64,000 bases of DNA from Cercis canadensis (lineage: Eukaryota > Streptophyta > Magnoliopsida > Fabales > Fabaceae), in the NCBI GenBank assembly GCA_003255065.1, contig QAOA01007405.1, positions 76,726 to 140,725 of the forward strand, given 5' to 3'. Under the pieces are notes generated by a model that saw nothing but the letters and a program-made list of their open reading frames with translations, ran no database searches and was not told where the DNA came from. Below, piece after piece: positions 1 to 10,685 of this stretch. The position numbers were made by a program, and so were the translations under genes. Positions within the stretch are counted from its first letter, which is position 1. Each line of letters starts with the position of its first letter.

Positions 1-303
1 GCTAGAAAGTAATGCCTATAATTTCAAGGAGAAATATCTGTCAATAGATCTTCTGTAGGATAAGGTGGTGTTCTTGGCCTCCCTCTAGTGTCATGTACAT
101 GGTTTCTTTATGGGGATTTCCTTGACTAGTATACAGAGAGACTGGAGACCCATGCTTTTTTAATGTTTCTCTTTCTTTTTGTAGTTTTTTCTAGCTGAAG
201 GAGGATTTCTTGTCCTCCTCTTCCTGTATTCCCTTTCTCTTTTTCTAATGAAACTTCTTCTTCATTAAAAAAAATAAAATAAAATAAAATAAATAAATAA
301 ATT
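1..303 (+). mobile_element. LINE (L1-type) 3' end, left arm copy
   Basis: The sequence corresponds to the last ~300 bases of the LINE at 50813-52009: the end of the ORF2-like reading frame, a T-rich 3' UTR, and an A-rich tail (about 264-303). It is cut off by the window start. It belongs to the segmental duplication rather than being an independent insertion. Confidence 0.8.
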
Positions 304-412
304 AAGTGTTGGATTGGATACTAATTACTTTCACTTGATTTGGATCACTATTTGTCACTTCCCTCAGCTCAACTAGCCCAAGGTAACTAAGGCCAAACCA
401 CATGGTCTAAAA

Positions 413-1959
413 GGGTCAGTTTGAGAGTTTTTTTAGAGGGAGAAGAGAGAAGAGGAGAGGAGAGGAGATGAGAGGGAGGGAAAGGGAGAGATTTTCCTCT
501 CATTTGTTTGGATGATTAAAATAAGTAAAAGGAGAAGAAAGGAAAGGAAAAGTCTTATTATAAAATATTTTTACTAATTTACTCTTTATTATCTTTTCAC
601 TTTTTTTTAATTCAATTTTTTAAATATAAATTTAATTATTATTTATTATTTAAAAAATAAAAATTGAAAATAATCTAATTGTATACTATTTGATTTATTA
701 AAAATATTTTTAAGTAAGAAGAATAAATTTTTAACCAATTAATAATGATAATATATATTGAGCTATTGAGTATTGACAATAAGTAATTATTTTAACCCAT
801 TAATTGATTAAGCATATTGACTTTTTCTTTGTCACCAACCCCACCCCACCTATCTTGAAATTATTGACAACAGGTGATTGCACGACAAAACAATATGAGC
901 ACAAAACAGTACTCTGCTTCTTTTATGTGAGAGTATGGGCAAAATAGTAAATTAATTCCTTACGGCTATGTTTGGGAGTTCTTTTGGAGGGGAAAGGAGA
1001 GGAGAGGAGAGGAGAGGAATGAGAGAGTCCACTCCCTTGTTTGGGAGTTTTAAGTTTGAAAGGGAAAGGAGACCAAGGGTTAAACTTTGACCCTTGCACT
1101 CCTTTTTTCATTCACAAATTTCAACCCCCCAAATTGGGGGGTTTGGAGGGGTAGAGAATTAATTTACTAATTTACCCATACTATCTGCCACCATTGAATT
1201 GTTGGATAAGAAAAGAAAGCAAAAAAGTTGAAGTTTTATGTTTAAATTGTAATTCTTTTATATTTCTAATTAAAAATTTTAATTATATCCATCTAATGAA
1301 AAAATTATAAATAATCCATTTTATCATCACTCTAATTTAATTAATTGCAACCCATAAAGCAATAGAATTTGCATAATTTTTCAGATGCACAGTTTATTTT
1401 CTTTTTGAAAATATATAGTATATTAATTTTTTTATGACTCATTAGAAGCAATAAGTGTATATTATATATTAATAATTTAATATTTATGAAATTTTACTTT
1501 TTTATGAAAATGTACTTAATTAGAGTATGAATTCGGTTATTGTCAATTTTTATTTTTTTAATAAATAAATAATAATTACATTTATAATTTAAAAAATTGA
1601 ATTAGAAAAAAAAAGAGTGAAAAGATAATAAAAGATAAACTAGTAAAAATATTTTACAATAAGACTTTTCTTTCCTTTTCCTCATTTTAATCATCCAAAC
1701 AAAGGAGAGGAAAACCCCTTCCTTTCCCTCACTTTCCTCTCCTCTCCAAAAAAACTCTCAAACAGAGCCTACCTCTCCAAACCCCTCAATTTGGGGGGTT
1801 AAAATTTGTGGAAAAAAAAAGGAGTGTAAGGGTTAGAGTTTAACCCTTAGCTTCCTTCCCCTTTCAAACTTAAAACTCCCAAATAAGGGAGTGGACTCTC
1901 TTATTCATTTCCTCTCCTCTCCTCTTCTCTTCCTTTCAAAAAAAATTCCAAACACATCC
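413..1959. mobile_element. Long-TIR MITE-like element (outer), left arm
   Basis: The left end starts gggtcagtttgagag and the right end, read on the minus strand, starts ggatgtgtttgga, so the ends are related inverted repeats. Both have an adjacent purine-rich (GGAGAGGAGAGG-like) stretch. Flanking aaa on both sides is a possible 3-bp target duplication. No coding region is visible. The same element without internal insertion is at 52120-52838. The copy here is split by a second family member at 964-1769. Confidence 0.65.
964..1769. mobile_element. Nested long-TIR MITE-like insertion (TSD TAC)
   Basis: The element starts ggctatgtttgggag and ends ctctcaaacagagcc, giving inverted termini. It is flanked by tac at 961-963 and 1770-1772. 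The right-arm paralogue reads straight through the empty site with a single tac. The 806-bp insert is non-coding and AT-rich inside, with purine-rich subterminal tracts. The 3-bp duplication and GGCYNTGTTTG-type ends resemble PIF/Harbinger-derived MITEs, although their usual target is TWA. Superfamily assignment is therefore tentative; the insertion event itself is directly visible. Confidence 0.85.
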
Positions 1960-2368
1960 AAAGAGTCTTAGTAGTCAAATCTTAGTGCTTATATAGTATC
2001 ATTTGATTCCTCACATATATGGTGTGGGACTTGGGGATATCACACCAAGGTTTTAAAAATCAGACTAGACTGATTGGTTCAATTAATCGGACCGGTACTC
2101 GATTCAGAGTCTAAAACTGCTTGAGCGATTAAACAGATAAAACTGGTGTGAACCAGTAAAACCAATGAACAATAACTGGCCGGTTCACAACACATTTTTT
2201 TTATTTTTTTTTTATTTTAGATTTTAAACCAAAATGGTGTCGTTTATCACCTGTTTCATTAACTCGGTCACCTCCTTCCTCCCTTCCTCACTTTGACCCC
2301 TTGCTTCTATTTTCCCCAAACTCATTCTGAAATCCCTAGCATGAGCTCACTTACTCACTCTTCCTCAT

Positions 2369-2611
2369 GTGAATAAAAGCCAAGTGAAATCCCCAAATCC
2401 GTCTGTGGTTCAGAAGATAGCAGGACAGTCTTATCTTGTTTCTAGGCTTGCGGTCAACTCTCACTCCAAAAACTATAGCACATGCTTCAATGGAGGTGCA
2501 CAGGGATTGTTTGTTCCACTGAATAGTACCCAACTCTCACTCCAAAATGTGGTTCTTGTTTTCTCCACTGCTAGCCCCACTGATTGTTTGTTCCATTTGC
2601 TTTTTCATTGA
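2369..2611 (+). pseudogene. Possible captured presequence-like exon fragment inside hAT-like element
   Basis: An 80-codon frame is open here and is conserved in the right arm, where it starts near 53275. It reads around SVVQKIAGQSYLVSRLAVNS and then KNYST, which is rich in Arg/Ser/Lys and poor in acidic residues, like a mitochondrial targeting peptide. It follows a CT-rich, 5'UTR-like stretch containing a gtgtcgttt motif. I do not recognise the donor gene. It could equally be chance coding-like sequence. Confidence 0.3.
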
Positions 2612-2860
2612 TATTCTGTGCTATCCTCTGCCTTTTTCCGTTATGGCATTACAAAGGAAAGGGGAAATACTATAATTATGAGCATTTATGTGCGCTGCAA
2701 TTTGTTACTAGTATGCTTTTCTAGTTCTTTTCATTATATTCAACCACATGTGGTTTCTTTGCTATATCTATAGGTTACTGTGAGATGGCAGTAGTGTAAT
2801 GAAATTGATGCCAGAATGTTTATTGTCATATAAATCTTATGCAGCTTTGTAATGAAACAG

Positions 2861-2929
2861 GCTAGTGAGGAAGCAAGTGAGAAAATTTCGGAAATTGAGC
2901 AGAAATATAATGAGATACGCAAGAAAAAG
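2861..2929 (+). pseudogene. Captured NRP/SET (NAP1-related) exon fragment inside hAT-like element
   Basis: The frame gives ASEEASEKISEIEQKYNEIR followed by KKK. The segment EASxKxxEIEQKYNEIRK matches my recollection of the long helix of plant NAP1-related proteins (SET-type histone chaperones). It is preceded by aaacag, a plausible splice acceptor, so intron plus exon may have been captured. After the lysines the frame becomes unrelated Gly/Glu-rich sequence and ends. The right-arm copy (53746-53814) differs by one residue at the start. It cannot make a functional chaperone. Confidence 0.55.
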
Positions 2930-4237
2930 AGTTTCAGGGGAGAGGGGGAGTGAAAGAGTCGCAGATGCCAATGGGTAATAAAATACAAGAACAAGAGTTT
3001 CAGGGGAGAGCGGGAGGGGAAGAGTGGCAAAGAGGAGAAAGAATAATTAAGAATAAAAAAAGTAAGAATAGATAGTATTTTGGACTTCTAGTCTTCAATT
3101 TGCACATTGGTTTGGTTGTTTGTCACCTAGTTGATCCTTATTCCCAAAGGGCATTTAATAGGCAGAGAGGGCTGGACCTTAGTTCTTATTTTTAATGCAA
3201 GTATGGAATCTCTTGTGTCTTGGTTGAACATAATTTATGTCTTGATTGAGTGGTTTATGGATATTTCTTTAAGTTTGAGTATGTATTTAAATTTTTAAGT
3301 TTAAAATTTTTATTTATGGGTTAAGTTTGATAATTGGTGCTTCATCTTCCATATTTTTTTTCTGTAAATCTTTAAATTTGGAAAAAACTCCAATTTAACC
3401 GGTTCGACCGGGCGGTCCAACCGATATTTTTTGCCACACCGATTTGTTCACCGATCCAGTTTTTAAAACATTGTATCACACTATGAGACCTCCATACTTC
3501 ATTCTATACTTTAGACAGTTTATTTTAATTTGCTTACCTCTCTAAAGTCTTCTGGTTCTAATAAATGATTGTGCAGTATCCTAAATATGCTCTACTTGCT
3601 AATGATTTTGGTTACATGTAAAAGTAGGTGCTGTTTCCTTATGTTCTATATCTGGAAGTTTGTTAGGAAAATTTCTTTTTATATTTCCTGAATCATGGTG
3701 CTAATCAAATTTATATCATGCCTGAGAGAAACTAGTAGATATGGACATGTTTGCTTGATTTGTTTGATCCTAAATTTGATGCTAATACAACAATTACTGA
3801 TCATGTTGTTTATGTAGAATTGGCTAAAAATGGCGGTTTTGTTTTCTTTCTAGTTATTATAATCAGTCAACATGTAAAATATGATTGTATTCGAGTAACA
3901 TAACTCTGTAAGTATTAAGCATCTTAAAATGACTTGCTTATGAGTACCTTATTGTTTATAAGTTCAGATGGTTAGATTTATGAGGTGGAGTTGCCATTTC
4001 ACATTTTACGTTGAAAATAGCATTTAGGAGAATGCTGAAAAGATTAATTCAGTTTGACGTGTATTATAATGACTATAATTAACATTTTTGACATACCTGT
4101 AATTGACATTTTATGAGGTGGTTTGGAGTTGACATTTTACATTTACATTGAAAATAACACTAAGGAAGAATGCTGAAAAGATTAATTTGGTTTCATAAGT
4201 ATTATAATGCTATAATTAAGATTTTTGCCATACCTGT

Positions 4238-4622
4238 AATTGATGGTTTGAGTTTTCTTTCTCTGATACTGATTAAAAGAAATCAAATAAGGCTCTGATG
4301 CATTTTCTGAGCTTTTTATTGAAAGACGTATCTCTCCATGAAATGGGGAGGTGTATCTTGCATATTAATAACTTGTTGATCTGACCACATCAAATTTTAA
4401 TGATGCAGGAGATACTTGCCAATCTAAATCATTGGTTTACNATTGATGGTTTGAGTAAAAGAAATCAAATAAGGCTCTGATGCATTTTCTGAGCTTTTTA
4501 TTGAAAGACGTATCTCTCCATGAAATGGGGAGGTGTATCTTGCATATTAATAACTTGTTGATCTGACCACATCAAATTTTAATGATGCAGGAGATACTTG
4601 CCAATCTAAATCATTGGTTTAC
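4238..4622 (+). repeat. Imperfect tandem repeat across a single-n assembly join
   Basis: The stretch 4275-4440 is repeated after the n at 4441 as part of 4442-4622. The second copy lacks a 22-bp piece (ttttctttctctgatactgatt). The right arm has this sequence only once (about 55129-55331). The n at the exact junction suggests two overlapping, slightly different contigs that were not merged. It lies in the intron before HEN1-like exon 1. Confidence 0.8.
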
Positions 4623-4650
4623 AAGGATATAAGATTCTGGGAGCATTCTG

Positions 4651-7600
4651 ATGGAAAGCAAAGAACTTCCTGCTGGTACATTGAATAAAAAAACCCTTAC
4701 ACCCAAGGCTATAATATTTCAAAAATACGGCAATAATGCCTGCTACAAGGTAGATTAAGTCAAGGAGTCTAGTCAAACTGAGATAGGACTAATTATTCCA
4801 CAAAGAAAGGTCCCTGCCTTTATCGCTGTACATTGCAGCTTCCTGAACTTTCTGTTATGTCAGAGACCTTTAAGAAAAAGAAGGATGCTGAACAATCTGC
4901 TGCAGAGATGGCTGTAGAAAAGGTTTGAGTTAGTTTCAGGATGACAGTGTACAATTATTAACTTTCAAAATTGTATTTCATACTTAATTCCAATTAAAAT
5001 TAAACTTAGATTTCTATATGTTGTCATGATTGATAGCCCACTTTCTTTATCTCCACTTACTATTATTTTAGTGATAGTTGTAGCCTCATAGGATTTGCCC
5101 TTGAAATTCTTTATTTATTTGAACCCATGCTTTGTAAGCTAGGAATTAGAGGTGAACCTGTAAACCTATGCTTTGTGTTCTGATGTATGGGATTCTTATA
5201 GCTGAAAAGTCATAAGAGTTCCTTTTATTTGACTTCCACTGCTATTGGGTCTTGTAGTACAATGTTTTACATCATATTTGAGGAGTCCAAAAAAAAAAAA
5301 AAAGACTGTTTGAAGCATACTATTCCACATGCTGTAACATGATAACTTTATAATTTTAGCATGATGATGTAATTCTTAGGGTCTGGGCTAAGAATTAAGT
5401 AGATCTTTATTTGGAAACTTTTGAATTCTTGAAATTATAACGTGGAATTAGGATTCCGATTCCTTAGAACACACCAAACACAAATTAGAATTGAAAATTC
5501 TGATTTTTGGGATGTGGAAGACTGCCATATGCGTAAAATAGAATTGGTCCATCTGTTTTAGATTTTCTTAGCCTTGAGTTTTCAATTGTGATTTAAGTGG
5601 AATAAAAATCTTAGTATGCATCTGGTACCCATGACAGTTTATTTTTTGAGGCGCTATCATCCTTTATCCATGAAGAGAGGACAGAAATTCCATGTGGTGG
5701 TAATTTTTTGTAGGGCTAGATGGTGTTTTATCCTGACTCATTCTTTAATGACACTATTTTTTTAATAATAAGAATAGTCTGGTACATCTTTTTCTGTTAT
5801 ATTCTAAAGCTACATTTTGATTTGATGCATTTTTCCTATTTCAGGTAGTTTTTTCTGAATATTTTTTGACTGCTACACACAAACTGGTTTCTTATCTTTT
5901 TCATCTGCTAACTCATCTGTCTTATTGTCTAGTCGAAGATAATAGTTTTTTTTCTTTCACAATGATACAACTATTATTATGCTGCTGCAGCTTGGCATCA
6001 ATCCTAGAACGACTGATCCCACTCCACAGGAAGCATGGGAAAGTTTAGTTGCTCGAACAAGACACTTATTTTCAGAAAAGGTAGGTACTCCTATTGGGTT
6101 TTAAACCGCTTCTACTATGTTTAAGAAATTATGACTACTGTAAATTATGAAAAATAAGTAGATTAAGAGCAGCACAATTCCTCCCCCCTCCCCCCTTCCC
6201 GGTTGCAATCAATGGTTTTCAGGTAGTTAGATAGCCATAAGAATCCCATGTTGATTTTGTGGCCCATCATGGTTAATCAACTCACTTATGTTCTTTTTTG
6301 TATGCATCAACTTTGAAGCTCCAATTGCCATATTCTGGTCTATATATAACTTTCAGTTCTTTGTTAAGTTAGTTAAGTCATAAGGTGTTGGCCAAAATAA
6401 ATAAAAAGTCATAAGGTGAAGAAGTTTGCATATTTTTGGTTAACTGGATCCTTATTTTTATCTGATCTTATATTGTTTATATACTTTTTATTCTACAGAG
6501 ATCCATTTCAAGTTGTTGAGCATATCTGATATGTTCCTTTATCCTGTATAGACTTTAATTTTTAACTGGAAAAAAGATGGAGAATTAAATGAACGGGATT
6601 CACATTGCCCCTTGGTTACTAAATTGCTTAGTAGAAAGTAAGGTAAATTTTCTGAGTGGATCTGATATCTGTTGAGTTGTTGGAACCTCTTGTCTGATAG
6701 TGTGGCTTGGATACTTTAAATTCCACTGAATCTCTCTCATTCTACAATTTCAGATAATCTTTCAAGTTTCTTTTTTTTCTTCTGAGTTATTAACTTCTTT
6801 TTTTAATATATTTATACTTATTTTGCTTGGCCATTATGGTGACAGATTAGTGAAAAGGAAATTAAATTACTTTGATTGACACTATGTTGTTCCAGCATTA
6901 TCTTTCAGTGAATTGTAGTCAGTCTGATAATTGTTCTTCTTTTCCTTTCAACATTGCTGCAGTTCCTTTCATCTCTTCATCCACTCAATGGTCACTTTGG
7001 AGCCGCTCTGTGGAGAAAAGGTGATCTTTGCGGGTCAATTCCTGTTTCTGTCATTGCTGTCTATGACCTAAAGATTTGTAACTCGTGTAAATTTATTAAT
7101 CCGGCTGTGGAGTCATATCCATTCTTCGTTATTTTGTGCATAATGAGGGCCGCTAGGAAGTTATCTGATTACCTTGCTACTTCTGAACGGTGTCTTTGGA
7201 TTAGAAAGCAGAGCCCCTACCCTCAAGAGATTATAGAATCATTAATGACAGAAGCTGTCTCACTAGAAGACATTCAGGTTGCAGCTATACGAATTCCAAG
7301 TTCAGTGGAAAAATCTGTTGAAGCTGTGAATCTTCATATTTCTTCAAAAGAGTAGAACTGCTCGTTTTTTATCAGAAGCTTGTGATTTAGTTTTTGATGC
7401 AGCAAGTAGGGGAAAACAATTCTTAATTGTTGGTACCAAAAATAAAGCAGCTGATTCAGTAGCGCAGGCTGCAATAAGAGCTCGGTGTCATTATGTTAAT
7501 AAAAAATGGCTCGGTGGTATGTTAACGAATTGGTATACTACAGAAACGAGACTTCATAAGTTCAGGGACTTGAGAACGGAACAAAAGACGGGGAGACTCA

Positions 7601-8237
7601 ACCGTCTTCCGAAAAGAGATGCTGCTATGTTGAAGAGACAATTATCTCACTTGGAAACATATCTGGGCGGCATTAAATATATGGCGGGGTTACCCGATAT
7701 TGTAATCATCGTTGATCAGCAAGAAGAATATACGGCTCTTCGAGAATGTATCACTTTGGGAATTCCAACGATTTGTTTAATCGATACAAATTGTGACCCG
7801 GATCTCGCAGATATTTCGATTCCAGCTAATGATGATGCTATAGCTTCAATCCGATTACTACCTGGATGTGATTGCAAATGAATTTGGTTTAGAAGATGCT
7901 GCTAATGTTCTAATTTCAAGGTAGGACAAAAATATGAGAAGGTTTCTTGATTGAGATGGTTGCTGACTAACTTGTACTTGCGCTCTGACAGGAATGTGGG
8001 TAAAACATCTTCTGAGACAAGACTGTTCTTTGCTGCTCCCATATCATATCAACTGGATTCATCTTTTGATTTGCTAAATGGGAAAGAAAGTCTTCATTAT
8101 GAGGGATCTCTAAATGTAAGGACAGGTTACTTGTCTGGGCAAGATATTTTTGGTGATGCAATTTTAGCATCCATTGGATACACATGGAAATCTAAAGATC
8201 TTTCCTATGAAGATGTAACAGTTCGGTCATATTACAG
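4651..8237 (+). pseudogene. HEN1: Truncated HEN1 duplicate (exons 1-4), pseudogene
   Basis: By comparison with the right-arm gene, exons lie at 4651-4922, 5991-6080, 6963-7920 (interrupted) and 7992-8237. Exon 1 has TAA at 4756-4758, where the intact copy reads GAA of a Glu-Glu pair, and a 2-bp insertion near 4802. Exon 3 is interrupted by 503 bp of plastid rps2 with an immediate TAG at the junction. No exon 5 or methyltransferase region follows; duplication homology ends at 8953. Splice sites of the remaining exons look intact, so it may still be transcribed and spliced. Any protein would be limited to a short piece of the first double-stranded-RNA-binding domain. Confidence 0.93.
7354..7857 (+). 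pseudogene. rps2: Plastid rps2 fragment inserted in HEN1 pseudogene exon 3
   Basis: This stretch encodes 168 uninterrupted codons of ribosomal protein S2 of plastid type. Recognisable blocks are [71 protein letters not shown] and [19 protein letters not shown]. It lacks the N-terminus and C-terminus. Compared with the right arm, 503 bp (7355-7857) were added between agagta and ctacctgg, with a shared ta at the right junction and no long target duplication. That pattern fits end-joining of an organelle DNA fragment (NUPT). A mitochondrial genome carrying plastid DNA is an alternative source. Confidence 0.95.
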
Positions 8238-8953
8238 GTCTCTTTACCTTGATATACATTATTTGATTCTTTTATCAATGTCAACCTTATATTACCTTCT
8301 GAACAAAATTTAAAAGTAATATACTAATACTTTATTAAAAGTAAATGTTATCATGTCAATGCACTTTAACTGTAGCAAGGTGGTCAACTCAAGTTTCTCT
8401 AGAACTACTAAAAATCTTTGTTGGTCATTTGGCTAAATTAAGAAAATTTTCTTGACTCCTTTATTATTTGTTAATCATAATGAAATTGGACAGCAGGGAA
8501 TTGTAGGCTGAAACTAGGGTTTTCTGGGTGGTTTTAAGGGTAGAAAGATGGTGGATTGAAGGGTTATTAGTGGTGTGTGAGGGGAGGTTGATTTGGTAGC
8601 AATTGGATGGGATTAAGGGTCAAAATTGTGTTCTAAGTTCTGTACCTGTGAATTTGGGATTTAGGTTGGATTCTATAGGTAAATTCAAGGAAGAAGTTAT
8701 CTAGGTTTTAATCTGCTCAAAGATTTAGATTTGGACAACCTAGAAAATTGAAGAAAAACATAATAGAAGTTAAGAAGAAGAAGAAAAGTAACATACGCAT
8801 CACACATAGGTTCTTAGGCATCACATGTGCCAAAGGTAGCCCCTTGAAAATATGCTCTGCATTCATTCATTGATGTTGTCATAGGTAGATACATCGCTTA
8901 AATAGAACTAGTCAAAACTTGGGGACCAAGACCAGGTATTTTAAAACATGAGC

Positions 8954-10685
8954 ACTTGGCAGATATGCAGTACTTTAGAAAAAGTGCAGAAAGTAAGGGC
9001 AAGCCTTGGATCGGATAAATTATAATGCTAGTGTCATCTTTTGGGAGAGACATTAAAGCTGATCTTGTTATAGTGCCATTTCTCTGATCCATGTGTTGAA
9101 ATTGTTATAGCTTCGAATGTGAAGAACATACTATCGACTTAAGAGTTACATATGCTAGGTTTTCTTTTTGTTGCCCTCATTAATGTATAGATATGAAGAC
9201 AAGAAAATGGAATGTGCTTTTTTGTATCTTTCACTGAGATGGATAATGGGCCTTTGGATTGGGCTTAATTGTTGGTATGTGTGAAAATATTATATGTAGA
9301 TAGAACTAAATTTTCTTGTTGGAGATATAGGAGAATGAGGATTTGAACATGAGAGATCTTTTGACATATGTGCTTGTATATTTACAACATATTTTTTGGA
9401 AAAATAAATGTAAATTTTATGAGATTTAGATTTTCTAGCCTGTCATGATTGAGTATTTCCACCATATCATCATTTTCGTTCTGCTCCTTATCATTAGCAG
9501 TTTTATCCACATCATCAAATTTCATTTTGCATATCATCATTCACAATATACACAGTTTTCCCCTTGCATATGTTCAATTATTTCCGGATTTTCCACGTCA
9601 AGAAGCACAAAAAATAGTTCTATTTCAATGAGTTCATGTAATACCATACATCAAGATAACATTTACATCACCCTTAAGATGTCTAAGCCCATCCTGGACC
9701 TCAAATCCAAGCACCACCCATTTTCCCTCCAAATCATCATATCCATATTCATAAAATAATTGATCATTAATGATAGCAATTGGAACCAAATTAATTTTTA
9801 GTCTATCTCATGCATCTTCTTCACCATTAAGGTCCCGTTTAAGTAAACAGCTTATTTAAGCGCTTATGTAAGAAGATCTTATGTGAAAAAATTTTATACT
9901 ATAAGCTCCTTTTAAATTAAGCTATTTAGTGTTTTGATACATACTTGAAGAAGTCATTAACATATTTCAGATGGGGCTCTTGTATAAACTTGCCAAGAAG
10001 CACGAGAGTTACATAATGTGCCATTCCATAATATTTAAAAATAAAAAAACATAAAAAAAAAATCACTAAAAGCTAGATTCTATAATTTGAACATAAAAAT
10101 CACCCCAAAAAAAAAAAAAAAATCACTAAGGGACCAAACATATAAAAATGCCAAAAAAAAATCCATCATCCCAAGTCAAACAAGCACTTTGGACTACACA
10201 TGCCATGTAAGCAATTCTATAACTTTCATAAATTTTGTATGATTTGAGGGGCTGAGCACTTTGGGGTTTAGAGCTAATTTTGGGATTAGGAACAGAATCA
10301 ATATTCTAGCTTTCCTCATGGGTTTGGGAGCAAAACATCATAGATTTTATGGGTCAAAAGAGTGCCATTTCTATATAAAGACATTAATGTGCCAGCATTT
10401 TTGCACTACACATGCTATATAATCAATGAACAACTACATCATCAATTAACAGGTCATTTGGGCGATTCCACCTACTTTTATTAACCCGAACTTGATGGGT
10501 GATTGATTTAGTGGACAGAGTTATCATCACTGAATGTATGAGACCAAGTCTCATGCCTATATAATTTATACTAGATGTGCAGTAATGATACACATGAATA
10601 CATGCCTAATTTCAGTTAATTAGAATAATTGAATTTGACTATCCACATGTGACACATATTTTATGCATGTTTGTATTGTGACAAC
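8954..10685. other. Intergenic sequence without supported genes
   Basis: This AT-rich stretch follows the left duplication arm. I see no open frame resembling a known protein. The only structured item is a possible MITE around 9832-10140. The short open frames near 9445-9760 are low-complexity and Ile/Ser/His-rich, with no recognisable domain. Confidence 0.6.
9832..10140. mobile_element. Possible MITE (GGTCCCGTTTA-type end)
   Basis: The left part reads ggtcccgttta followed by aaacagcttatttaagcgc, a layout I recall from dispersed plant MITE-like repeats. An inverted gggacc appears near 10130. The interior is A-rich. Target duplication and exact ends are not clear, so the call is weak. Confidence 0.35.

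Larger units (their letters stand above)
2046..3473. mobile_element. Non-autonomous hAT-like element, left arm
   Basis: The terminal repeats are caaggttttaaaa on the left and tttttaaaacattg on the right. They are bordered by a perfect 8-bp duplication, tatcacac, at 2038-2045 and 3474-3481. An 8-bp target duplication is characteristic of hAT elements. Next to the ends are repeated accggt/ggttcaacc-like motifs in both orientations. No transposase is seen. The interior carries gene-like fragments (see 2861-2929). A larger relative lies at 10686-12977. Confidence 0.82.
1..8953 (+). repeat. Segmental duplication, left arm
   Basis: This block matches 51714-59119 base for base over long stretches and in the same orientation. 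The match includes a LINE 3' end, a MITE-like element, a hAT-like element with identical target-site duplication, and HEN1 exons 1-4 with introns. The left limit is the window edge, so the arm may extend further. The right limit is sharp: both arms share the end of a stretch reading ttttaaaacatgagc and then diverge. Arm-specific changes are a nested element at 964-1769, the rps2 insert at 7355-7857, a partial repeat around the n at 4441, and small indels. Confidence 0.93.

Noticed and set aside
7519-7881. A stand-alone ribosomal protein S2 gene
   Set aside because: It has no own start, no C-terminus and no promoter; both ends fuse into HEN1 exon 3. It is an organelle DNA fragment.
8898-9092. 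Small minus-strand frame
   Set aside because: It crosses the end of the segmental duplication and has no recognisable domain.
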